Source: Sinorhizobium numidicum | GTDB lineage: Bacteria; Pseudomonadota; Alphaproteobacteria; Rhizobiales; Rhizobiaceae | Assembly (NCBI RefSeq): GCF_029892045.1 | Contig: NZ_CP120368.1 | Span: 494,001 to 558,000 of the forward strand | Direction of reading: 5' to 3' | DNA: 64,000 nucleotides | Part shown: in pieces, positions 57,280 through 64,000 of the stretch | Numbering within the stretch: the stretch's first letter is position 1 | Layout of the letters: each line of letters starts with the position of its first letter | The notes under the pieces: model-generated | Seen by the model: the letters and a program-made list of their open reading frames with translations, nothing else | Told to the model about the DNA's origin: nothing | Database searches by the model: none | Translations under genes and position numbers: made by a program

Positions 57280-57393
57280 CTCTTGCGTGTTCATCGAATG
57301 TGCAGGGGAGCGCTCGATCGTGGTGAATCACTTGCCACCTGAAGCATCGCGCCGCACGCCGCCACGGGCGCTGAGGGTGGCGAATATATGAAA

Positions 57394-57441
57394 CGTTGCA
57401 CAATTCCTAAATCGAATCCGAGTAGGACTTGTGAAGTTGCA
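57394..57441 (+). repeat. Degenerate partial copy of the intergenic repeat family
   Basis: GTTGCACAATTCCTAAATCG then AATCCGAGTAGGACTTGTGAAG: the first, palindromic half of the family with several mismatches. It lies just upstream of the TSUP gene. Confidence 0.4.
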
Positions 57442-57485
57442 GTTTCCGCCCGCTGAGCGGGCCGTTGGCGTATCGAGGTTCGGCC

Positions 57486-58412
57486 GTGACGATCTATCTG
57501 CCCATAGCAGAGTTGTCGGTGAACATACTCATCATTCTCGGCATGGGCGCCGCCGTCGGCTTTCTGTCCGGCATGTTCGGCGTCGGCGGCGGCTTCCTGA
57601 TCACGCCGCTGTTGATCTTCTACAACATTCCGCCGGTGGTCGCCGTCGCCACCGGCGCCAACCAGGTCGTCGCCTCGTCGATTTCCGGGGCGATCACCCA
57701 TTTCCGCCGCGGCACGATCGACATCAAGCTCGGAACGGTGCTGCTGTGCGGCGGCCTCGTCGGCGCCACCTTCGGCGTCTGGCTGTTTTCGCTGCTGCGC
57801 CGCGTCGGCCAGCTCGACCTGGTGATTTCGCTGCTTTATGTCGTGCTGCTCGGTTCCGTCGGCGGCCTGATGCTCTGGGAGAGCATCGGCGCCATGCGCA
57901 AGGCCGCCAAACAGCAGCCGACGCGGCTGCGCCGGCCCGGCCAGCACAACTGGATCCATGGCCTGCCGCTGAAGATGCGCTTCAAGAAGTCGAAGATCTA
58001 TCTGAGCGTCATTCCGGTCGCCACCCTCGGTTTCTGCATCGGCATCTTGACCTCGATCATGGGGGTCGGCGGCGGCTTCATCATGGTGCCGGCGATGATC
58101 TATCTGCTGCGCATCCCGACCGGCGTCGTCGTCGGCACCTCGCTGTTCCAGATCGTCTTCGTCTCCGCCTATACGGTGATCGTCCAGGCCTCGACCAACT
58201 ATACCGTCGATATCGTGCTCGCCTTCGTGCTGATGATCGCCGGCGTCATCGGCGCGCAATACGGCGTGCGCGTCGGCCAGCGGCTGCGCGGCGAGCAGTT
58301 GCGGGCGCTGCTGGCGCTGCTCGTGCTGGCCGTCGGCATCCGCCTGGCGATCGAACTGATCATTCCGCCGAAGGATGTCTATTCGGTCGTCTCAGCGGGG
58401 TTCGGCTTCTGA
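57486..58412 (+). CDS. TSUP/TauE family membrane exporter
   Basis: Sulfite exporter TauE/SafE family, 308 residues, about eight spans in two halves with repeated glycine motifs: FLSGMFGVGGGFLITPLL near residue 30 and LTSIMGVGGGFIMVPAMI near residue 195. The start is GTG 57486 with GAGG 7 nt upstream. Its stop codon overlaps the start of the next gene by one base, a coupled pair. Likely export of a sulphur-containing anion; not provable from sequence. Confidence 0.9.
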   Translation: MTIYLPIAELSVNILIILGMGAAVGFLSGMFGVGGGFLITPLLIFYNIPPVVAVATGANQVVASSISGAITHFRRGTIDIKLGTVLLCGGLVGATFGVWLFSLLRRVGQLDLVISLLYVVLLGSVGGLMLWESIGAMRKAAKQQPTRLRRPGQHNWIHGLPLKMRFKKSKIYLSVIPVATLGFCIGILTSIMGVGGGFIMVPAMIYLLRIPTGVVVGTSLFQIVFVSAYTVIVQASTNYTVDIVLAFVLMIAGVIGAQYGVRVGQRLRGEQLRALLALLVLAVGIRLAIELIIPPKDVYSVVSAGFGF

Positions 58413-59212
58413 TGCTGTCGCGCGTTCGCTTCTCCCTGCTTGCTGTCGTTCTGGCGGTCGCCGCACCGGCGGCGGCACAGCAGCAGCAGGAGGTTTCGGC
58501 GTTCAGCGAAAAGCTGGAGATCGGCATCTCGACGGACGAGATCGCCATCACCTCCGATTTCCGCGGCGCCGACCTGACGATCTTCGGCGCCGTCGACGGC
58601 TTCGACGCCAATCTTCTCGCCCAGGGCAAATACAACATCATCGTCACCCTCGAGGGGCCGAAGGACAATGCGACGGTGCGCAAGAAGCAGCGCGTCTTCG
58701 GCATCTGGGTCAACACCAGCTCGATGACCTTCGAACTGGTGCCGGAATCCTATTCGCTGTCGAGCACGCGCGACATCGAGACGATCGCGCCGCCGGGCGA
58801 GATGGGCAATATGGGCATCGGCGTCGACCACATGCGGCTGGTGCCGTTGGGCTTCGTCGGCGACGGCAGCAATCTCGGCGAGTTCCGCAACGCCTTCCGC
58901 CGCATCCGCGAGACGAGCGGCGTCTATCAGCGCGATCCCGGCGGCGTGCAATTCATCAGTTCGAGCCTGTTCAAGGCGTCGGTGCGGCTGCCGGCCAATG
59001 TGCCGAACGGCGTCCATGTCGTGCGCGCCTATCTCTTCCGCGACGGCGTCTTCGTCGCCGCCAAGGCGCTGCCGCTGCGGGTGGTCAAGACCGGCCTCGA
59101 ACAGGCGATCACCCAAGCGGCGCATCAGCAGCCGCTGATCTACGGCCTGCTCGCGGTGATGCTGGCGGTGATCACCGGCTGGGGCGCCAGCCTGCTCTTC
59201 CGCAAGGAATAG
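58412..59212 (+). CDS. TIGR02186-type membrane-anchored protein, TSUP partner
   Basis: The 266-residue protein has an N-terminal signal peptide (SLLAVVLAVAAPAAA, cleavage after AQ), a periplasmic beta-rich domain (DEIAITSDFRGADLTIFGAV, RQRVFGIW-like KKQRVFGIWVNTSSM) and a C-terminal membrane span (YGLLAVMLAVITGWGASLLF). The family is found in alphaproteobacteria directly after TSUP exporters. The ATG shares its first base with the last base of the upstream stop codon. Role presumably to assist that exporter. Confidence 0.87.
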   Translation: MLSRVRFSLLAVVLAVAAPAAAQQQQEVSAFSEKLEIGISTDEIAITSDFRGADLTIFGAVDGFDANLLAQGKYNIIVTLEGPKDNATVRKKQRVFGIWVNTSSMTFELVPESYSLSSTRDIETIAPPGEMGNMGIGVDHMRLVPLGFVGDGSNLGEFRNAFRRIRETSGVYQRDPGGVQFISSSLFKASVRLPANVPNGVHVVRAYLFRDGVFVAAKALPLRVVKTGLEQAITQAAHQQPLIYGLLAVMLAVITGWGASLLFRKE

Positions 59213-59404
59213 AGGAGATAACCGAGCGAGATCCAGCAAACAGGTGAGAGCCAGGAGAAAGCCTCGCCGCATTTCCTTTTTCCTGGTTGCGGTTTAAGGA
59301 AGAGCAAAGAAAAGCATCGCCGTGAGCCTACGCTCTGGGGATGCAGACGTCTGGGTGGCCGTGCGTCAAAACGCCGTGGCCGTCAAAGAAGCAGAGGAAG
59401 CTCC

Positions 59405-59641
59405 ATGAAACCGATTTTCGTCCAGCTGCAGTGCGCTCCCGGCAAGACCTACGAGGTGGCCGACGAGATCTACCGCAAGGAGATCGTCTCGGAGATGTAT
59501 TCGACGAGCGGAGACTACGATCTTCTGCTGAAGATCTATATCGAGGAAGGCCAGGACATCGGCAAGTTCATCAACGACAATATCGCTACCGTGCCGGGTA
59601 TTTCCCGCTCGCTCACTACCCTTACCTTCAACGCCTTCTGA
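59405..59641 (+). CDS. Stand-alone Lrp/AsnC ligand-binding (RAM) domain protein
   Basis: A 78-residue protein equal to the C-terminal regulatory domain of Lrp/AsnC regulators without the HTH: FVQLQCAPGKTYEVADEI, SGDYDLLLKIYIEEG, GISRSLTTLTFNAF. Such proteins bind amino acids and may modulate full-length Lrp proteins. AGAGGAAG precedes the ATG. The 192 bp between it and the gene upstream hold nothing obvious. Confidence 0.88.
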   Translation: MKPIFVQLQCAPGKTYEVADEIYRKEIVSEMYSTSGDYDLLLKIYIEEGQDIGKFINDNIATVPGISRSLTTLTFNAF

Positions 59642-59663
59642 CGGGGTGGCGCTTTAGCGACCT

Positions 59664-60389
59664 CTATCTGAGGAGATTGGCGAAGCGCACCGAATAGATC
59701 CGGTCTCGGCCGAGCATATGAGCGACGAGCTGCTGTCGGTCGAAAAGACCGCTCATTGCGCCATGGGTGAGGTCGAGCCCTCCCGTTGTGACGCCGAAAG
59801 CAGGCATCAGCAGACGCTTCCCGTCCGTGGCGAAGCAGGCGCGTCGGACCGATCTTTCCCGCCGCCTGACGGTTGCCGACGGGTGCAGGTGGCCGGCGAT
59901 TTCGCCAAAGCCATCGACCTTGGAGGGCTCGTGCCGGAAAACGAGACCGGCATGGCGAAGCTCGTCCGTGGAAGTGCCCGGCAGTCCCCATGCGCCATCG
60001 GGATCGTGATTGCCGTTGATCCAGATCCACTCACGGCCGCGAGCCATGGCCGCAATCATCTGGCGGAAGGTCTCCGGCATCTTCGCCGATCCGGTACGGT
60101 CATGGAAATTGTCGCCGAGAGTGATCATCACGCGGGGACCGTGGCGAGAGATCGCTGCTTCGAGAACACGCAACGTTGCGAGCGTGTCATAGGGAGGCAG
60201 CATCATCCCGCGGCGGGCAAAGGCGGAGCCTTTCTCGAGATGAAGGTCGGAAACGACCAGCGTTCCGGTTTCGGGGAGATAGAGGCCGCCGAGCGGATCG
60301 CAGATGCCGCCAACGCCGTTGATCGTGATGCGCGCCTGGAGAAGCGGCTTCGCCGTCGGGTCGGGTATCGCATGAACGAGCCGATGCAT
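59664..60389 (-). CDS. pdeM: Ligase-associated DNA damage response endonuclease PdeM
   Basis: Calcineurin-like metallophosphoesterase, 241 residues. Metal motifs in order: VVSDLHLEKG, LGDNFHDR, WINGNHDPDG, and AGHLHPSATV near residue 165. PdeM is normally linked with an Lhr-type helicase, an exonuclease and an ATP-dependent DNA ligase. Here it follows the helicase by 7 bp and is surely co-transcribed with it. Confidence 0.92.
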   Translation of the reverse strand: MHRLVHAIPDPTAKPLLQARITINGVGGICDPLGGLYLPETGTLVVSDLHLEKGSAFARRGMMLPPYDTLATLRVLEAAISRHGPRVMITLGDNFHDRTGSAKMPETFRQMIAAMARGREWIWINGNHDPDGAWGLPGTSTDELRHAGLVFRHEPSKVDGFGEIAGHLHPSATVRRRERSVRRACFATDGKRLLMPAFGVTTGGLDLTHGAMSGLFDRQQLVAHMLGRDRIYSVRFANLLR

Positions 60390-60396
60390 TCTACGG

Positions 60397-62949
60397 TTAT
60401 CTCTCGATGTCGGGGCTGCCGCCCATCGCTTCGTTGATCAGATCGTCGGCGGCTTCCGTCAGCAGGAAGTCATGTGCCTCTCCCTGAACCGCTTCGCGCC
60501 CGATCTCCAGCATGACCGGGACTGCGAGCGGCGAGATGTGATCGAGCCGGCGGTGGGTGATGTGCCCCTTGATTCGCTTCAGCATAGCCCCGAGGCGTCC
60601 GATGTCCAAAAGCCCTGTGGCCGCGTCGTGGCGAGTCGCCTCCAGCAGGATATGGTCCGGCTCGTGCGCCCGCAATACGTCGTAAATGAGATCGGCAGAA
60701 ACGGTGATCTGCCGGCCGGTCTTCTCCTTGCCCGGGTGGCGCTGATCGATGAGGCCGGCGATGACGGCGCAGTTGCGGAAGGCGCGTTTCAAGAGAAAGG
60801 ACTCGTTCAGCCACGCCTCCAGGTCATCGCCAAGCATGTCCTCGTCGAAGAGCTGCGCGAGCGAGGGCGCCGCCGCTCGGAACGCCGCACCCATATCGTC
60901 AAGCCCCCAGACCGCAAGTGAATAGTCGGTGGCGACGAAGCCGAGCGGCTTCAGTCCGGCGCGGTCGAGCCGGCGTGTCAGCAGCATGCCGAGCGTCTGA
61001 TGGGCGAGCCTTCCCTCGAAAGCATAGATCACCATGTAATGGCGGCTGCCGCGCGGGAATGTTTCGATCAACAGTTCGTCCTCGCGTGGCAAGATCGATA
61101 CATCCCGCTGCAGGGCAAGCCAGTCGCGCACCTGATCGGGCAGTGCGGCGCGGTGATCCGGATCGGCGAGCATCTTTCTAACCTGGGCGGCGAGATAGGT
61201 CGAAAGCGGAAACTTGCCGCCCGCATAGCTCGGCACTTTCGGATCGAAGGAAAAAGCTTGGGAGACGAGACACTCGTTTTCGCGAATGCCCTCGAAGCGC
61301 AGGACCTTGCCGGAGAAGAGGAATGTGTCGCCCGGCGACAGCATTTCGAGGAAATATTCCTCTACCTTGCCGAGCGACATGCCGCCGCGACCGAGGGAGC
61401 CGCGCGCGTTTCGCTTGACCATGCGCACGTTCAGCATCGGCGATTCGACGATCGTGCCGACGTTGAGGCGATATTGCTGCGCGACCATCCGGTTCGACAC
61501 CCGCCAGAGCCCGTCCTGCGTCTTGCGAATGCGGGCGTAGCGCTCATAGGTGCGAAGCGCATAACCTCCGGTGGCGACGAGGTCGACCACGCGTTCGAAC
61601 GTTTCCCAGGAAAGACCGGTATAGGGTGCGGCGCTGATGATCTCTTCATAGAGCGCGACCGCATCGAAGGGTTTGGCGCAGGCCGAGCCAAGCACGTGCT
61701 GCGCCAGCACGTCGAGCGCGCCCTTGCCGACCGGCGGCGTATCCTGTGCGCCGATGTAGTTGGCGTCGAGCGCCGCCTGGCATTCCATCACTTCGAAGCG
61801 GTTGGCCGGAACGAGGATTGCACGGCTCGGCTCGTCCATGCGGTGGTTGGCACGGCCGATGCGTTGGGCGAGCCGGCTGGCACCTTTCGGGGCGCCGACA
61901 TGGACGACCAGATCGACGTCGCCCCAGTCAATGCCGAGGTCGAGCGTCGAGGTCGCAACGACGGCGCGCAGCCGGTTTTCCGACATCGCCGCTTCAACCC
62001 TGCGGCGCTGGGCGACATCGAGCGAGCCGTGATGGAGCGCGATCGGCAAGTTGTCGTCATTGATCGTCCAGAGTTCCCGGAACAGCATCTCCGCCTGACT
62101 GCGCGTGTTGACGAAGAGCAGCGTCGTGCCGCGATCCCTGATCGCGGCGTAGATGTCGCCGATCGCATAGCGGGCCGAATGGCCGGCCCAGGGCACATGC
62201 TGGTCGGTGCGCAGGATGGAAATCTCCGGCTTGGCGCCGCCGGACACGGTGATCAGCCCGGCATGGTGGTCGCTTTCCGCAGCTTGCGCCACCAGCCAGC
62301 GCTGCAGATCCATCGGATCGGCGACAGTCGCCGAGAGGCCGATCGCCTGCAGGCCGGGAGCAAGCCTGCGCAGCCGCGCGAGACCGAGCGAGAGCAGGTG
62401 CCCGCGCTTCGAAGTCACCAGCGAGTGCAATTCGTCAAGTACGACGTAGCGCAGGTCCTTGAAGAAGCGCTCCGCCTCGCCATCGGCAATAAGCAGTGCG
62501 AGCTGCTCGGGCGTCGTCAAAAGGATATCGGGTGGGCTCAGCTTCTGCCGCTGCCTTTTGCCCGGCGGCGTATCGCCCGTGCGGTTCTCGATCCTGACCG
62601 GCAGCCCCATCTCCGCCACCGGCTTCGTCAGATTCCGCTCGATGTCGACGGCAAGCGCCTTCAGCGGCGATATGTAGAGCGTGTGGATGCCCATGAAGGG
62701 CGAGCCGGGCGGGACCTCGCCGCGTCGCGTGAGATCGACAAGCGAAGGCAGAAATCCGGCAAGCGTCTTGCCCGCGCCGGTCGGGGCGATCAGCAGAGTG
62801 CTTTCTCTCGCCTCCGCGCGCGACAAGAGTTCGAGCTGATGGGCGCGTGGACGCCAGCCCTTTTCGGCAAACCACCGGAGAAAGGGCGCAGGCAACGTCA
62901 AGGCGTCGCTTTCTGGCAATGAGGAATCGATCCTGTTCACGGGGAACAA
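60397..62949 (-). CDS. Ligase-associated DNA damage response DEXH-box helicase (Lhr-type)
   Basis: Superfamily 2 helicase, 850 residues. Walker A APTGAGKT (55-62), motif II DELH (VVLDELHSLV), motif III SATV, motif VI QRIGRANHR, then the Lhr-type winged-helix and core regions. This is the bacterial two-gene helicase-PdeM DNA repair pair. No ATP-dependent ligase or exonuclease gene is beside it in this window. Confidence 0.93.
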   Translation of the reverse strand: MFPVNRIDSSLPESDALTLPAPFLRWFAEKGWRPRAHQLELLSRAEARESTLLIAPTGAGKTLAGFLPSLVDLTRRGEVPPGSPFMGIHTLYISPLKALAVDIERNLTKPVAEMGLPVRIENRTGDTPPGKRQRQKLSPPDILLTTPEQLALLIADGEAERFFKDLRYVVLDELHSLVTSKRGHLLSLGLARLRRLAPGLQAIGLSATVADPMDLQRWLVAQAAESDHHAGLITVSGGAKPEISILRTDQHVPWAGHSARYAIGDIYAAIRDRGTTLLFVNTRSQAEMLFRELWTINDDNLPIALHHGSLDVAQRRRVEAAMSENRLRAVVATSTLDLGIDWGDVDLVVHVGAPKGASRLAQRIGRANHRMDEPSRAILVPANRFEVMECQAALDANYIGAQDTPPVGKGALDVLAQHVLGSACAKPFDAVALYEEIISAAPYTGLSWETFERVVDLVATGGYALRTYERYARIRKTQDGLWRVSNRMVAQQYRLNVGTIVESPMLNVRMVKRNARGSLGRGGMSLGKVEEYFLEMLSPGDTFLFSGKVLRFEGIRENECLVSQAFSFDPKVPSYAGGKFPLSTYLAAQVRKMLADPDHRAALPDQVRDWLALQRDVSILPREDELLIETFPRGSRHYMVIYAFEGRLAHQTLGMLLTRRLDRAGLKPLGFVATDYSLAVWGLDDMGAAFRAAAPSLAQLFDEDMLGDDLEAWLNESFLLKRAFRNCAVIAGLIDQRHPGKEKTGRQITVSADLIYDVLRAHEPDHILLEATRHDAATGLLDIGRLGAMLKRIKGHITHRRLDHISPLAVPVMLEIGREAVQGEAHDFLLTEAADDLINEAMGGSPDIER

Positions 62950-62971
62950 AGGTAGATCAAACGCGACAAAA

Positions 62972-63142
62972 GAGAAGCCTGCGCGTCTCGCCGCGGCAGG
63001 GCCCGACGATGCTTATGAAACGCTGAAGGCACATTTCACCGGAGAGGAAATGACCAAGATCACCGTTGCGATCGGTACCATCAACGTGTGGAACCGGCTT
63101 TGCGTCGGTTTCCGCGCTGTTTCCGATCGATGTTCCTGCTAA
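62972..63142 (+). pseudogene. Remnant of a carboxymuconolactone decarboxylase/AhpD-like gene (C-terminal part)
   Basis: In the frame of the ATG at 63050, the DNA reads EKPARLAAAGPDDAYETLKA, then HFTGEEMTKITVAIGTINVW, then NRLCVGFRAVSDRCSC and a stop at 63140-63142. The block A-I-x-T-I-N-x-W-N-R-L is the C-terminal signature of carboxymuconolactone-decarboxylase-type proteins. No complete domain or start precedes it: the frame runs back into the divergent helicase gene. GGAGAGGAA before 63050 could allow a 30-residue peptide, but a decayed gene is likelier. Confidence 0.6.
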
Positions 63143-63157
63143 AGCGGCATAATCACG

Positions 63158-63793
63158 TCAGAGCGCAACGTAACGGTCGGCGCGGTGGTTTATCGCCACG
63201 AAAAGGTTGAGGACGACCGCGCCGAGCACCGACCAGAGGACGGTCGACGGCGTCGTTACTGCGAATGCAACGGCCAGAACGGCCATGTCGATCGCGAGTT
63301 GCACCAGCCCGGCGCGGACGCCGAAGCGCTCTTGCAGGTAGATGCCTAGGATGCCGACGCCGCCGAGGCTGGCGCGGTGGCGATAGAGGGCGAGGAGCCC
63401 GTATCCGAGAAGCAGACCGCCGATAAGCGCAGCCCAGCCGGGGTGTATCTCCCCGATCTGGAAGAGGCGCGATTGTGCGTCGGCCAAGAACGAGGTGAGT
63501 GCAATGGCGATGAAGGTCTTGATCGTGAAAGCCCGGCCGAGCCGCTTCAAAGACAGATAGAAGAAGGGCAGATTGAGAAGAAAAAAGGTAAGGCCGAAGT
63601 TCACGCCTGTCGCATAATGCAAAAGAAAGGCAACGCCCGCGGTGCTGCCGGTCAGAAGCCCCGCGCTCGCGAGGAAATAGAGGCCGAGCGCGGCGACTAA
63701 GCTACCGGAAAAGATACCCTGCACGTCCTCAAGCAGCGTGTGCCGGGTTGGGCTGGTGTTCCAGAGACCGAAAACGCTGCTGATCTGTGCCAT
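63158..63793 (-). CDS. YitT family membrane protein
   Basis: A 211-residue inner-membrane protein of the YitT (DUF161) family with five to six spans: FSGSLVAALGLYFLASAGLL then TGSTAGVAFLLHYATG, NFGLTFFLLNLPFFYLS, and a later GGVGILGIYLQERFGV. The G-x-T-G-G/S-x-x-G pattern is the family mark. The start is uncertain (63793, 63820 or 63850; none has a strong ribosome binding site). Transport function is suspected, substrate unknown. Confidence 0.83.
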   Translation of the reverse strand: MAQISSVFGLWNTSPTRHTLLEDVQGIFSGSLVAALGLYFLASAGLLTGSTAGVAFLLHYATGVNFGLTFFLLNLPFFYLSLKRLGRAFTIKTFIAIALTSFLADAQSRLFQIGEIHPGWAALIGGLLLGYGLLALYRHRASLGGVGILGIYLQERFGVRAGLVQLAIDMAVLAVAFAVTTPSTVLWSVLGAVVLNLFVAINHRADRYVAL

Positions 63794-63900
63794 GACAGGG
63801 ACCCCGATTGTGGTGCGCATAAGCATTGCTGCAACGCACAAAACAATCAAGGAGAATATGTAAGCAATGCTGACCTATTTTCGCGTGGCAGCCTTGCGTC

Positions 63901-64000
63901 TTACGCAGGTTTGCGAGCCAGAAACAGGATGCCGTGTACTGGCTGGCCCGCATCCGTGCGAATGAGCGTCCGCTGAATCGCAGCCAGTGAAAAATCTCTC
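63901..64000 (-). CDS. C-terminal end of an unidentified gene (truncated by window)
   Basis: An open minus-strand frame enters from the window end and stops at TAA (63901-63903). The visible end reads RDFSLAAIQRTLIRTDAG, then QPVHGILFLARKPA. The closing LFLARKP-type strand is reminiscent of class I SAM-dependent methyltransferases, but 32 residues are too few to be sure. Confidence 0.45.
   Translation of the reverse strand, partial: RDFSLAAIQRTLIRTDAGQPVHGILFLARKPA

Noticed and set aside
61000..62922. Long open frame opposite the helicase gene (640 codons)
   Set aside because: Antisense shadow; the helicase on the minus strand has all family motifs.

Overview
The window is ordinary, gene-dense, GC-rich chromosome of an alphaproteobacterium of the family Rhizobiaceae, most likely Sinorhizobium/Ensifer. 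The reasons are the gene content and order (pyrC-pyrE-frk with convergent pgi and fadD; ppk2 next to phoR-pstSCAB-phoU-phoB; gcrA; argD-argF-hslO; a SAM-II riboswitch before metZ; a beta-oxidation operon next to a PodJ-like gene) and several small palindromic intergenic repeats of rhizobial type. The species cannot be fixed from the window alone. In the S. meliloti strain I know best, kdp lies on a megaplasmid, whereas here it sits in this chromosomal context.

Layout. 1-6 kb: pyrimidine synthesis (pyrC 3' end, pyrE), fructokinase, glucose-6-phosphate isomerase and the fatty acyl-CoA ligase fadD. 6-9 kb: an MFS exporter and an AI-2E-family membrane protein. 9-17 kb: a complete high-affinity potassium system, kdpFABCDE, preceded by an extra 27-residue membrane peptide. 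17-19.3 kb: a tight three-gene lipid cassette (CDP-alcohol phosphotransferase with a variant active-site motif, PlsC-like acyltransferase, CdsA paralogue). 19.4-21 kb: two unrecognised exported proteins beside a tRNA-Thr gene. 21-24.5 kb: nitronate monooxygenase, a membrane-anchored unknown and polyphosphate kinase 2.

24.7-32.7 kb: the phosphate locus phoR-pstSCAB-phoU-phoB with a PHO box before pstS. 32.8-37.7 kb: the cell-cycle regulator gcrA, argD, argF, hslO and apaG. 37.7-41 kb: a canonical CDP-alcohol phosphotransferase, metZ under a SAM-II riboswitch plus terminator, a long-form dCTP deaminase and tRNA-Gly. 41-47.4 kb: accessory single genes (solute-binding protein, sterol-desaturase-like enzyme, TerB-like protein, degenerate thermonuclease with an S24-type repressor, HxlR regulator with a divergent SRPBCC protein). 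47.4-52.7 kb: the beta-oxidation operon acyl-CoA dehydrogenase-fadA-fadB. 53-57 kb: the PodJ-like polarity protein. 57.5-64 kb: a TSUP exporter with its TIGR02186-type partner, a stand-alone Lrp ligand-binding domain, the Lhr-type helicase with PdeM, a remnant of a carboxymuconolactone-decarboxylase gene, a YitT protein and the 3' end of another gene.

Connections. Three near-identical palindromes lie upstream of fadD, the nitronate monooxygenase and the acyl-CoA dehydrogenase operon, and suggest one shared acyl-CoA/branched-chain catabolic regulator. Phosphate sensing, uptake and polyphosphate turnover sit together. Cell-cycle signals (four CcrM GANTC sites in 37 bp upstream of gcrA, a CtrA-like box upstream of the PodJ-like gene) recur. 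I found no CRISPR array, prophage or intact insertion sequence. The most open-ended system is the three-gene lipid cassette at 17-19.3 kb.
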